Below are positions 27,394-35,518 of a DNA stretch of 58,026 nucleotides, one piece after another. Source of the stretch: an uncultured Lachnospiraceae bacterium (GTDB lineage Bacteria; Bacillota; Clostridia; Lachnospirales; Lachnospiraceae). The DNA lies in contig CALWLT010000013.1 of NCBI GenBank assembly GCA_944381615.1, positions 1 to 58,026 of the forward strand, given 5' to 3'. Position 1 is the stretch's first letter. Every line of letters begins with the position of its first letter. The notes under the pieces are model-generated. The model was not told the DNA's origin and made no database searches. It was given only the letters and a program-made list of their open reading frames with translations. The position numbers and the translations under genes are program-made.

Positions 27394-27422
27394 ATCATAC
27401 ATGGAAACCGCGGGAGCGTCAA
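27394..27422 (-). promoter_or_regulatory. Promoter of the metallophosphoesterase-scpA-scpB operon
   Basis: On the minus strand TTGACG, 17 bp and TATGAT, each one mismatch from consensus, about 40 nt upstream of the start codon. It lies in the divergent gap with the small regulator at 27521. Confidence 0.7.
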
Positions 27423-27520
27423 GTCCGCAGGGCGACAGAACGCCGTCATTCATTGCCACTTATGGATAATATGCAATCAAAACGGTTCCGTATTTAATAA
27501 TAGAAGGAGGTGGAAGACTC

Positions 27521-27733
27521 TTGATTACCTATGATAAGCTGTGGGAGACCATGAAGAAAAAGGAAATGACCCAGTACCGCCTGATCAAGTATTACGGGAT
27601 CAGCGCCGGCCAGATTGGGCGTCTGAAAAAGAATATGTACGTCTCGACCCACACCATCGAAACGCTCTGCGACATCCTGGACTGCCGGGTTGAGGACATC
27701 GTCGAATACCGGCGGGACGAGCCCCTCTCCTGA
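27521..27733 (+). CDS. Small XRE/Cro-like DNA-binding protein
   Basis: 70-residue helix-turn-helix protein of the Cro/CI (YozG-like) group. The fold is seen as KLWETMKKKEMTQYRLIKYYGISAGQIGRLKKNMYVSTHTIETLCDILDCRVEDIVEYR, with helix 2-3 around residues 17-36. Start is TTG at 27521 with AAGGAGG ten nt upstream; no in-frame ATG fits. Proteins of this size usually act as local repressors of nearby or mobile genes. It is divergent from the scpAB operon and followed after 160 bp by the BrkB-like gene, which has its own promoter, so the target is unknown. Confidence 0.85.
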   Translation: MITYDKLWETMKKKEMTQYRLIKYYGISAGQIGRLKKNMYVSTHTIETLCDILDCRVEDIVEYRRDEPLS

Positions 27734-27778
27734 ACGTTCTCTGCCATTTCGGCGCCATTTCTGCCGGTTTCCGGATCA

Positions 27779-27807
27779 TTGCCATTTTCCTTCCCGCATG
27801 ATATGAT
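27779..27807 (+). promoter_or_regulatory. Promoter of the BrkB-like gene
   Basis: TTGCCA, 17 bp and TATGAT with an extended -10 TG one base upstream, giving a leader of about 80 nt before the ATG at 27893. Confidence 0.65.
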
Positions 27808-27892
27808 TTCTGAAGGAACCCTTTTATTTTCTGCAAGCTGCCGCCGCGGGGACCTGCGCCCTGCCGTTCCCGCCGGCGCACGGGAGACTGCA

Positions 27893-28705
27893 ATGCTCTG
27901 GTTTATCATAAAATGCAAACGGATTTACGACGATTTCGTGAAAGACGAGATAACCGTCTACGCCGCTCAGGCTTCTTTTTTTACGGTGCTCTCCTTTTTC
28001 CCGTTTCTCATGGTTCTGCTGACGCTGATCCAGCTGATCCCGGCCGTCAGCCAGGAGGATCTGCTGGCCGCGCTGCGCGTCCTGGTGCCTTCCCGCGTCT
28101 TTCCGCTGGTAGAAAGCGTTATTTTTGATCTGTATACCAGCGCGCCGGCGGCGCTCTTATCCGTCAGCACCATCGCGACCATCTGGTCGGCCGCGCGCGG
28201 CATGCTGGGGATCGAGCGGGGCTTAAACCGCATCGTGGGCTGCCGCAGACGCCGCGGCTACCTGGTAAGCCGGCTCGTCAATTCCGGCTACACCGCCGTC
28301 TTTCTTCTCGTCTGCCTTCTCACCCTGATCCTGATGGTATTCGGCTCCTCGCTGCAGTCCCTCCTGCTGCGCTGGCTTCCTTTCCTGCGCTGGATGCAGC
28401 CCTACCTGACGTTTTTGCGCCCTCTTACCGCCCTGGCCGTCCTGATTCTCTTTTTCACGGCGCTCTATACGTACCTGCCTTTCCGGCCCATGCGCCTGAG
28501 AGCGCAGCTGCCCGGCGCCGTCTTTTCCACGCTGGGCTGGCTTCTGCTCTCCTGGGGATTTTCCTTCTACTTCAGTCTCTTTGGCCGTCTCTCCTACATG
28601 TACGGGAGCCTGACCGCCGTCGTGCTCTTCATGCTCTGGATCTACCTGTGCGTCTGCATCCTCTTTCTCGGCGCCGAGATCAACCGCCACTGGAGACGGC
28701 CCTGA
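27893..28705 (+). CDS. YihY/BrkB-family membrane protein
   Basis: 270-residue integral membrane protein of the YihY/virulence factor BrkB family, once wrongly called ribonuclease BN. The N-terminal block DEITVYAAQASFFTVLSFFPFLMVLLTLIQLIP, the GLNRIVGCRRRRGYLVSRLV loop and about six hydrophobic segments are typical, as is GSLTAVVLFMLWIYLCVCILFLGAEIN near the end. The ATG at 27893 has GGGAG six nt upstream; an open frame extends to 27779 but starts inside the promoter, so it is rejected. Function in the family is uncertain (envelope or transport roles are proposed). The last 26 bp overlap the convergent FMN-binding protein gene. Confidence 0.88.
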   Translation: MLWFIIKCKRIYDDFVKDEITVYAAQASFFTVLSFFPFLMVLLTLIQLIPAVSQEDLLAALRVLVPSRVFPLVESVIFDLYTSAPAALLSVSTIATIWSAARGMLGIERGLNRIVGCRRRRGYLVSRLVNSGYTAVFLLVCLLTLILMVFGSSLQSLLLRWLPFLRWMQPYLTFLRPLTALAVLILFFTALYTYLPFRPMRLRAQLPGAVFSTLGWLLLSWGFSFYFSLFGRLSYMYGSLTAVVLFMLWIYLCVCILFLGAEINRHWRRP

Positions 28706-29525
28706 GCAAGCATTCTTTTACCGCGTTCAGATAGCCGCCGGCATAGATGCTGACCGACGCGACGGCGTCCGTCGCGTAGCCGTCCGCATTTAACAGCCCT
28801 TCCGCCGACTGGTGCTCCAGCGTGTAGCCGGCCAGCGCATCCGCCTGCTCTGCCCAGAGCGGGCCGTCCTCCCGCATGACATACTGCCCGTTTTCAGAAA
28901 GCTCTCTCTTTCCGGCCTGTGTTTCCACGTTAACCGCGTCCCAGACCAGCGAGGTCAGCCTGTGATCCTTTACCGTCAGCTCCACGTAATCGTGATAGCC
29001 GTTTTCGTCTCCTTCCTCCTGCAGATACGTGTAAAATCCGTCCGGTACCCTCAAAAGCAGTTCCTCAATCGTGGGCAGGCTGTCCCCGGACGCGGCCTCC
29101 CGTTCCTCTTTAATCTGCTGCGCCAGAGCGTTTTCGCCATCCGCCGCCATCAGGATACAGTCCGCCGCAGCCGCACGCACGGCATCTCCCGTCGCCGTCG
29201 CGCCGGAAACGCCCTCCACGTAGCAGGTCTGCTGCCGGCGGATCTGCTGCTGCAGAACCGGGAGCGCCGCACCCCCGATCTCCGGCGTCTCATCCGGCCC
29301 CGAAGCCGACACGCTCTCGATCCCGTACTCCGAAAACTCCATCGCCACCGTTACCTCGCCGCCGTATCCGCGCGCTGCGCTCTCATACGTCCCCGCGCGG
29401 TAGATCGGCGTGTCTGAATACGGGATGGAACGGCGCTCCAGCCAGTCGTGAAGCGGCTCTGCCGACGCCACCAGGACACCCGACAGGACAAGCAGGATCC
29501 CTGCGCCCGCCGCCGCTGATTTCAT
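28680..29525 (-). CDS. Secreted or anchored FMN-binding domain protein
   Basis: 281 residues from the ATG at 29525, which has AAGGA 10 nt upstream; in-frame GTG starts at 29543 and 29552 are also possible. An N-terminal signal or anchor (AAAGAGILLVLSGVLVASA) leads to an FMN_bind-type domain with YGGEVTVAMEFSEYGIESV and the covalent-flavin-like motif VEGVSGATATGDAVRAA (SGAT followed by A/S-T). This motif accepts FMN on Thr in RnfG/NqrC relatives, so the protein probably carries flavin outside the membrane in electron transfer. A second partly similar half (HDYVELTVKDHRLTSLVWDAVNV and DAVASVSIYAG) suggests a duplicated FMN_bind fold with a degenerate motif. It is transcribed from 29645-29673. 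The partner is unknown. Confidence 0.78.
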   Translation of the reverse strand: MKSAAAGAGILLVLSGVLVASAEPLHDWLERRSIPYSDTPIYRAGTYESAARGYGGEVTVAMEFSEYGIESVSASGPDETPEIGGAALPVLQQQIRRQQTCYVEGVSGATATGDAVRAAAADCILMAADGENALAQQIKEEREAASGDSLPTIEELLLRVPDGFYTYLQEEGDENGYHDYVELTVKDHRLTSLVWDAVNVETQAGKRELSENGQYVMREDGPLWAEQADALAGYTLEHQSAEGLLNADGYATDAVASVSIYAGGYLNAVKECLLRAVSSGG

Positions 29526-29644
29526 CCGGTTTTTTTCCTTCACTGTCAACACCCTTTCTCTGTCTTTTTTCTGTCCGGGCGCTCCGGATCCGCGGCCGCC
29601 CGGATCCGCAGTCCGGGCGCGCCCGCCAGAGCGCTCCGCTCTCC

Positions 29645-29673
29645 AGTATACAAAATGGCGCGCCCTGGATCAA
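29645..29673 (-). promoter_or_regulatory. Promoter of the FMN-binding protein gene
   Basis: On the minus strand TTGATC, 17 bp and TATACT, about 110 nt upstream of the start codon, in the gap after the MATE gene. Confidence 0.6.
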
Positions 29674-29735
29674 GGGGGGAACAAAAAAGAGCCGAAAGGA
29701 CGAAAAAAAGCCGAACGGATCCGCAGGACAGAAAA

Positions 29736-31172
29736 CTAAGAAGGCCGGTACCTGCGGTACACAAAGAAAGACAGAAGCACGGTCAGCGTGTCTGCCGTGA
29801 CCTGCGACCAGACGATCCCGTACATGCCGATCAGATGGTTGAGAAGAAACAGCATGGGGATGTTAAACACAAGCCAGCGCGTCACGCCCAGAAACAGCGC
29901 CTTTTCGCCCCGCCCGAACGCCTGAAACAGGTATACGGTAAAGAAGCTCAGGAACATGAGCGGCGTCGCCAGGACCCGGACGCGCAGGAACTGGACGGCC
30001 AGCCCGACCGTCTGCGGCTCATCAATGAAAAAGCGGATCAGGAAGCCGGCGAACAGCTCGTACATGAGAATGCTCGCGCCCGCCACGAAAAGCCCCAGCC
30101 GCAGGGCCAGGCGCACCGTATCGTGCATCCGCCGGTAATTGCCGGAGGCATAATTGTAGGCGACCAGCGGCAGCATCCCCTGGCAGATGCCAATCCCCAC
30201 GTTTAGCGGCAGCCGCTCGACCTTTAAGACAATGCCGATGGCGGCCAGCGCCAGATCGTGATAGGAGACCATCAGCCGGTCGATGATCACGTAGTCAAAA
30301 TCAAACAGCAGCGTACTCACGGCCGAGGGAATGCCGACGGCAAACACGGCGATCACGCTCTCCCTGGACGGCCGGCAGGCGGCGGGATTTAGCGTAATCA
30401 CGGTCCTTCCCTTAAGCCGGATGAGCACGGCGAAGAAATAGGCGCAGGCGATGCAGTTGGACAGGCAAGTGGCAATCCCCGCCCCCAGCACCTCCATGCC
30501 GTCCGGCAGAAGGACAAACATGAACAGCGGATCCAGGGCGATGTTGAGGATGCCGCCCATGGTAATGCCAAAGCCCGCCTCCCGCGAACAGCCCGTGCCG
30601 CGCAGCAGATTGGCCGTCACGTTGGAAAGGACGGTCGGAATCGCCCCCAGGACAATCACACAGGACGCATACTGCTTCGCGTAGCGAAACGTGTTCTCCC
30701 CCGCGCCCAGAAGCTCCAGCACCGGCTCCATGAACACGCCGATCCCCAGAGAAAAAAGCCCCGCCACCAGGATGGACAGATAGAGGGAAAAGGCCGCGGC
30801 CCGCCTCGCCTCCTCCTCCCGGCCCTTTCCCAGAAGGCGCGCGACGAGCGAACCGCCGCCGATGCCCGCCAGGCCGGCCAGGCACAGCGTGATGTTAAAC
30901 ACCGGCAGGATCAGCGAGGTGCCGGCCACCATATAGGGATTGCCCGTCCGCCCCACGTAAAAGGTGTCCGCCATATTATAGATCAGGACGATAATCTGGC
31001 TGAAAATCGTCGGCACCACCATGGTCCGCAGCGCCGCCGCCACCGGCATCTCCTCAAAAATCCTCTTATTCGTCCCTGCTTCTTCCTTCCGGCCTGCCGC
31101 CGCTTCCTTCTCCTTTTGGCCTGCCGCCGCTTCTTTCTCCTTTTGGTCTGCCGCCGCTTCCTTCTGTCTCAT
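29736..31172 (-). CDS. MATE-family efflux transporter
   Basis: 478-residue multidrug and toxin extrusion type exporter with twelve predicted hydrophobic segments in two halves. Typical blocks are VVPTIFSQIIVLIYNMADTFYVGR in TM1, GIGGGSLVARLLGKGR after TM2 and NIALDPLFMFVL in the middle; the second half starts GIPSAVSTLLFDFDYVIIDR. It probably expels cationic or drug-like compounds with Na+ or H+. The first 35 residues are an odd charged extension made of three copies of a nine-residue unit (EAAAxQKEK). The ATG at 31172 lies against AAGG with poor spacing, so a start at the internal ATG before PVAAALRTM (near residue 42) is possible. No regulator is adjacent. Confidence 0.9.
   Translation of the reverse strand: MRQKEAAADQKEKEAAAGQKEKEAAAGRKEEAGTNKRIFEEMPVAAALRTMVVPTIFSQIIVLIYNMADTFYVGRTGNPYMVAGTSLILPVFNITLCLAGLAGIGGGSLVARLLGKGREEEARRAAAFSLYLSILVAGLFSLGIGVFMEPVLELLGAGENTFRYAKQYASCVIVLGAIPTVLSNVTANLLRGTGCSREAGFGITMGGILNIALDPLFMFVLLPDGMEVLGAGIATCLSNCIACAYFFAVLIRLKGRTVITLNPAACRPSRESVIAVFAVGIPSAVSTLLFDFDYVIIDRLMVSYHDLALAAIGIVLKVERLPLNVGIGICQGMLPLVAYNYASGNYRRMHDTVRLALRLGLFVAGASILMYELFAGFLIRFFIDEPQTVGLAVQFLRVRVLATPLMFLSFFTVYLFQAFGRGEKALFLGVTRWLVFNIPMLFLLNHLIGMYGIVWSQVTADTLTVLLSFFVYRRYRPS
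31084..31166. repeat. 27-bp in-frame tandem repeat at the 5' end of the MATE gene
   Basis: Three imperfect 27-bp units encode EAAADQKEK, EAAAGQKEK and EAAAGRKEE. Being a multiple of three, copy number could change without a frameshift. Confidence 0.85.
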
Positions 31173-31258
31173 CCTTCGCGCCCCGCTTCCCGTTTTCTCT
31201 GCCGTTTTTTATTTCCCTGATCATAGCAGGATAAAAATGGAAATGCAAGCCGTGTTTT

Positions 31259-33916
31259 TTAGCGCCGCCAGTCCAGGCCCCGAAGCGCCGCCAGAATCTC
31301 GTGCGCCAGAAGCGGCGCCGCGGAGAGTACAAGCAAAACGCCCCATTCGCCCGGCCCTAGAAGCGCCGTCTTAAATACGGCGCAGACCGCCGGGATACAC
31401 GTGACCGCCGCCTGCAGGGCCAGTCCCCCGAAAAACGCGCCCGCCATCAGGCGGTTTGAAAAAAGCCCCGCCGCAAACACCGAAGTCCCGGGGCTGCGCA
31501 TGCCGACCGCGTGAAAGAGCTCGGAGATCCCCAACACCGTGAACGCATACGTCTGCGCCCTCCGGAGCACCTCCTCTTCCCTTAAAAGCGCCAGAAACGC
31601 CGCGCCGCCCGGCTCCAGGCCCCTGACCGCCGCTTCCTGCCAGGGCGCCCACAGAAACGCCGTGAGGCTTACCGCCGCGATCAGCGCCCCGTAAAACAGC
31701 GTACAGAACCAGCCGCCTCCCGCAAACAGCGTTTCCCGCGGTTTTCTCGGCGGCCGCCGCATCAGCCGTTCCCCGTCGTTGGAGTCCACGCCCAGCGCCA
31801 GCGCCGGCAGCGAATCTGTGATCAGGTTGACCCACAGGATGTGCGCCGCCTTTAACGGCGAGGGAAACCCTGCGGCGACGGCCGCAAACATAGTCAGGAT
31901 TTCCCCCAGATTGGAGGACAGGAGGAAAATCACGGATTTGCGGATATTTTCATAGATCCCCCGCCCCTCCTCGATCGCCTTCTCGATGGTCGCGAAATTA
32001 TCGTCCGTCAGGATCAGATCCGCGGCCTGCCTGGCCACGTCCGTCCCCGATTTTCCCATCGCGATTCCGATGTCGGCGATCTTCAGAGACGGCGCGTCGT
32101 TAACCCCGTCCCCCGTCATGGCCGTGATGTGCCCGGACGCCTTCAGGGCCCTCACAATCCGCACCTTATGCTCCGGCGAGACGCGGGCAAATACCGAGAT
32201 GCCGGGCAGGCGGCGCTTAAGCTCTGCATCGTCCATCTGATCTAACTGCGCCCCGGAAAGGCACTGCGACTCCTCTTTCGCGATCCCCAGCTTGCGGGCG
32301 ACGGCCAGCGCCGTGCCGGCATAATCCCCGGTAATCATGATCGTGCGCACAGACGCGCGGCGAAACGCCTCCACGGCCTGCCCGGCCTCTTTTCGCGGCG
32401 GATCCATCATCCCCGCCAGGCCGAGAAACGTCATCTCCTTCTCCGGCGTCTTTTTGCCGTCCCGCGCCATCGCCGCGGCCAGCACGCGCAGGCCGCGGCC
32501 GGAAAGCTCCCGGACCGCCCCTGCAATCCGCTCTCTCCTGGCCGGATCCAGCAAAACCTCCTCCCCGTGCTCCAGCACGCGGCTGCAGCGCGCCAGGACG
32601 ACGTCCGGCGCGCCTTTGGTATAGGCCAGATCGCGCCGCCCCTCCCGGCAGAAGACCGTCATCATCTTGCGCGAGGAATCAAAGGGAAGCTCTCCCGTGC
32701 GCGCCTTCCGTCTCTGCAGCGCCTCCACGTCCTCCCCGCAGGCCTGCGCGAAACGCAGCAGAGCCGCCTCCGTCGCCTCTCCGCCCGCCTGCGTCGCGTT
32801 ATTGCAGAGGGCGAACGCTTCCACCAGGCGGCGGCCGTCCTCCGTATCCCGGAGCGCATTCATTTCACGGCCGGAAAAAAGCGCGCCGCCCGCCAGACAG
32901 TCCGTGACCGTCATCTCATTGCGGGTCAGCGTCCCCGTCTTGTCCGAGCAGACGACCGTGACCGAACCCAGCGTCTCCACCGACGGCAGGCGGCGCACGA
33001 TCGTCCCCGCGCGGACCATGCGCGTCACGCTCAGCGCCAGCACAATCGTGACTACGGCCGGCAGTCCCTCCGGCACAGCGGCCACGGCCAGGGAAATCGC
33101 CGTGATCAGCATTTCCATCACGTCCCGCCGCTGCGCGATCGCCAGGAGAAACAGAAGCGCGCAGAGGCCGACAGCCGCCAGGCTCAGGATTTTTCCCAGC
33201 TCGCCCAGCCGCCTCTGCAGCGGCGTCTCCTCCTCCGGCGCCTCGCCGATCATCGCCGCGATACGCCCGATCTCCGTGTTCATCCCCGTCGCCGTCACAA
33301 TCCCGCGCCCGCGGCCGGCCGTCACATAGGACGTCATAAAGGCCATGTTTTTGCGCTCGCCCAGGGGAAGCGCTTCCCTTCCGAGAAAGCGGCTGTTTTT
33401 CCTGACCGGCTCCGACTCTCCCGTCAGCGCGGCCTCCTCCGCCTTTAACTCCACCGTCTCAATCAGGCGCAGATCGGCCGGTACCTGACAGCCGGCCTCC
33501 AGAAGAACCAGATCGCCCGGCACCAGGCCGCGCGCGTCGATCTTCTGTTCTCTCCCGTCGCGGATGACAAACGCCTCCAGCCGCGTCAGTTTTTTCAGAG
33601 ATTCGAGGGCTTTCTGCGCCTTTCCCTCCTGAACAATCCCGACCGCCGCGTTCATCGCCACAACCGCCAGGATAATCGCCGCGTCGGCGTACTCGCCGAG
33701 CATCAGCGAGATCGCCGCCGCCGCAAAAAGGACAAAAATCAGCGAATCGCACAGCTGCGCGGCCAGCCGCTGCCCGATCGTCTGCCGTCTCGGCCCGCGC
33801 AGGACGTTCTCCCCATAGTGAATGAGCCGCTCCTTTACCTCCTCCCCGTCAAGTCCTCTCCGGCTGTCGGCGCCAAGCTCCCGGCAGACCTCCTCCTCTG
33901 TCCTGTTTTCATACAT
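31259..33916 (-). CDS. P-type cation ATPase, calcium-pump type (P2)
   Basis: 885-residue P-type ATPase that exports a cation, most likely Ca2+. Landmarks are the N-terminal actuator with TGESEPV, the PEGLP motif in M4 (AVAAVPEGLPAVV) typical of Ca2+/Na+ pumps, the phosphorylation site CSDKTGTLTRNEM, the ATP-site KGAPDVVL and the hinge TGDGVNDAPSLKIADIGIAMG. The C-terminal six-helix domain is present (HILWVNLITDSLPALALGVD). The ATG at 33916, with GGGGAG 10 nt upstream, starts the usual MYENRTEEEV helix; an open extension to 34066 is not family-like. It stands next to MATE with an 86-bp gap, possibly one transcript. Confidence 0.94.
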   Translation of the reverse strand: MYENRTEEEVCRELGADSRRGLDGEEVKERLIHYGENVLRGPRRQTIGQRLAAQLCDSLIFVLFAAAAISLMLGEYADAAIILAVVAMNAAVGIVQEGKAQKALESLKKLTRLEAFVIRDGREQKIDARGLVPGDLVLLEAGCQVPADLRLIETVELKAEEAALTGESEPVRKNSRFLGREALPLGERKNMAFMTSYVTAGRGRGIVTATGMNTEIGRIAAMIGEAPEEETPLQRRLGELGKILSLAAVGLCALLFLLAIAQRRDVMEMLITAISLAVAAVPEGLPAVVTIVLALSVTRMVRAGTIVRRLPSVETLGSVTVVCSDKTGTLTRNEMTVTDCLAGGALFSGREMNALRDTEDGRRLVEAFALCNNATQAGGEATEAALLRFAQACGEDVEALQRRKARTGELPFDSSRKMMTVFCREGRRDLAYTKGAPDVVLARCSRVLEHGEEVLLDPARRERIAGAVRELSGRGLRVLAAAMARDGKKTPEKEMTFLGLAGMMDPPRKEAGQAVEAFRRASVRTIMITGDYAGTALAVARKLGIAKEESQCLSGAQLDQMDDAELKRRLPGISVFARVSPEHKVRIVRALKASGHITAMTGDGVNDAPSLKIADIGIAMGKSGTDVARQAADLILTDDNFATIEKAIEEGRGIYENIRKSVIFLLSSNLGEILTMFAAVAAGFPSPLKAAHILWVNLITDSLPALALGVDSNDGERLMRRPPRKPRETLFAGGGWFCTLFYGALIAAVSLTAFLWAPWQEAAVRGLEPGGAAFLALLREEEVLRRAQTYAFTVLGISELFHAVGMRSPGTSVFAAGLFSNRLMAGAFFGGLALQAAVTCIPAVCAVFKTALLGPGEWGVLLVLSAAPLLAHEILAALRGLDWRR

Positions 33917-34048
33917 ACGTCCACTCTCCCCTCTCTTCCGGCCGTCCGGCCTTTGCGCCGGAATCTCGCATCCGAAAACCGCCCCGCCTGTCTCACAGGG
34001 GCTGTCCCGCATACCTGATCCTATGCCTGCCAAAAGGGCGGATAGAAC

Positions 34049-34092
34049 AAAAAAAGCCGCCGTCAAGGAGATTTCCCATCTCCTTGCGGCAG
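34049..34092 (-). terminator. Terminator after the 118-residue orphan gene
   Basis: A stem of GCCGC-AAGGAGAT with ATCTCCTTG-CGGC and one bulge, then seven U on the minus strand. It separates the orphan and CAP-protein genes from the P-type ATPase gene. Confidence 0.9.
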
Positions 34093-34109
34093 CCCGCGCA
34101 CGCCTCTTC

Positions 34110-34466
34110 TCAGCGTCTTTTTTCTTTTTCGCGAAAACATTTCAGAACGATCGAGGCGGAGTACTGATACGCATAAATGCAGTTTTTCATCAGCTCCTTT
34201 TCCTCCGGCGTCTTGCAGACGCTTAAGATCATCTCTTCCTCTTCTCTCTGAAGATACGCCTCCCCGTTCCCGTCCTTTTCCTTTACCGGCTTGTAGATCC
34301 GGTATTTCCGGTAATAGGGAGGACAGGGAAACATCTTGTTTTTAACCGGCTCCGGAACAATCCGCAGTTTATACTGATCCGACATCCTGGCCAGGATATT
34401 ATGTACCTTTTCGCAGTTCTCCCTCGTATTATTTTCCCTGCCAGGCATGCATACCAAATAATCCAT
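34110..34466 (-). CDS. Hypothetical protein, 118 residues
   Basis: I do not recognise this protein. It is soluble, without signal peptide or membrane segment, and basic with clustered Lys/Arg/Glu. It starts MDYLVCMPGRENNTRENCEK, has five Cys spread over the length and a Pro/Tyr-rich middle (PCPPYYRKYRIYKPV). An AAGGAG site 7 nt before the ATG, and a strong terminator directly after the stop, support a real gene. It follows the CAP-domain gene after 31 bp and is probably co-transcribed with it, so it might belong to the same envelope-stress regulon. No function is proposed. Confidence 0.7.
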   Translation of the reverse strand: MDYLVCMPGRENNTRENCEKVHNILARMSDQYKLRIVPEPVKNKMFPCPPYYRKYRIYKPVKEKDGNGEAYLQREEEEMILSVCKTPEEKELMKNCIYAYQYSASIVLKCFREKEKRR

Positions 34467-34497
34467 ATGTATTCTCCTTCCCGCCGGTTCTTTCGCG

Positions 34498-35247
34498 TCA
34501 GCCCGTAAACAGCTGTACCCAGTAGGTCCTTCCGGCGGCGTCCTGATAAAATCCGACCCCGATGGAGCTGAAGCTCTCGTTTAAAATATTGGCCCGGTGG
34601 CCGGCGCTCTCCATCCAGCCCCGCATGACCTCCCCGGGGCTTTTCTGCCCCCAGGCAATATTCTCGCCCGCCGTCCGGTAGACGGTGCCTGCCTCCTGCA
34701 GCGCCGTGGAAAAATTCCTCCCATCCGGGCGGCTGTGGGAAAAGGACTGTGCGATCTCTGCCGCGCGGACCGCGGCCGCCTCCTGCACCCGCCCGTCCGC
34801 CGCAAGCGGCGGCAGTCCCGCTCTCTGGCGCTCCCCGTTGACCAGCGCGATTACCTCTGTAAGCTGCGCGTCCGTCTCCGGACGCTCCGGCTCTTCTTCC
34901 TCCGGCTCCTCCGGGCTCTCTTCCTCCGGCTTCTCTTCGTCCGGCTTTTCCGGGTTCTCTTCCTCCGGCTCCTCCGGGCTCTCTCCCGGTCCGTCCGGCC
35001 ACACGGGCCCCGGCGCCGTCCCGCCCGGCAGGCAGGCATCCGGCTGCCACAGCCACTGGAAAGAAATCTCCGGCAGAATCCCGTCCGGGCACGCCAGATC
35101 CATGAAACGCCCGCCCGTCCAGACAGACGTCTCCCCGTAAACAACCGGCCCGGGGCCGAAAACCGCCCCGTACGCCGTCTCCGGCACGCCTCCTGCAAGC
35201 AGCAGGACCGCTCCCGCGGCCAGGCCGCAGATCTTTCTTTTTTTCAT
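34498..35247 (-). CDS. Secreted CAP-domain (SCP/PR-1, YkwD-like) protein
   Basis: 249 residues. A signal peptide (MKKRKICGLAAGAVLLLAGG, cleavage near Ala-Tyr-Gly at 25-27) directs export. A unique 65-residue segment follows, then an acidic Glu/Pro repeat linker (EEPEEE and EEKPEE units, about residues 90-125) that could span the cell wall, then a C-terminal CAP domain with VNGERQRAGLPPL, FSHSRPDGRNF, AGENIAWG and GWMESAGHRANIL, including the conserved His and Glu residues. CAP proteins in Firmicutes are linked to spores or cell walls, but their activity is unclear. GGGAGGAG precedes the ATG. A WalR-type direct repeat lies 66 bp upstream. Confidence 0.88.
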   Translation of the reverse strand: MKKRKICGLAAGAVLLLAGGVPETAYGAVFGPGPVVYGETSVWTGGRFMDLACPDGILPEISFQWLWQPDACLPGGTAPGPVWPDGPGESPEEPEEENPEKPDEEKPEEESPEEPEEEEPERPETDAQLTEVIALVNGERQRAGLPPLAADGRVQEAAAVRAAEIAQSFSHSRPDGRNFSTALQEAGTVYRTAGENIAWGQKSPGEVMRGWMESAGHRANILNESFSSIGVGFYQDAAGRTYWVQLFTG

Positions 35248-35312
35248 TCGTTCTCCTCCCGTTTCTCTGATGGTCGCGCAACAGAACGCGATGTAACCGG
35301 TTTTTCCCGAAT

Positions 35313-35340
35313 GTTACATAAATATTACATTTCTGTTACG
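35313..35340 (-). promoter_or_regulatory. WalR (YycF)-type box upstream of the CAP-domain gene
   Basis: On the minus strand CGTAAC, 5 nt, TGTAAT, 5 nt, TGTAAC: three half-sites with an exact 11-bp period. The last two match the known WalR consensus TGTWAH-N5-TGTWAH perfectly. The first half-site has one mismatch. Confidence 0.55.
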
Positions 35341-35454
35341 CTGCCATCATACCATACAATCCATGGCAATTCATTAGGGGAGAACTGGAGCGCGGACCGT
35401 CTTCTGCCAATAATTCCAGCTTTCACCAGCCCGCCAAACCCCCTGCATACAGAA

Positions 35455-35502
35455 GGGGATGCTGCAAAATTCCGTTCCCCGGATCTTTTTTTGCAGCACC
35501 CC
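35455..35502 (-). terminator. Hairpin after guaB
   Basis: Arms GGGGATGCTGCAA and TTGCAGCACCCC form a 12-bp stem with one bulge and a 23-nt loop, 17 bp past the guaB stop. Only a weak TTCT follows, so termination strength is uncertain. Confidence 0.5.
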
Positions 35503-35518
35503 ATGATGATTCTCTCTG

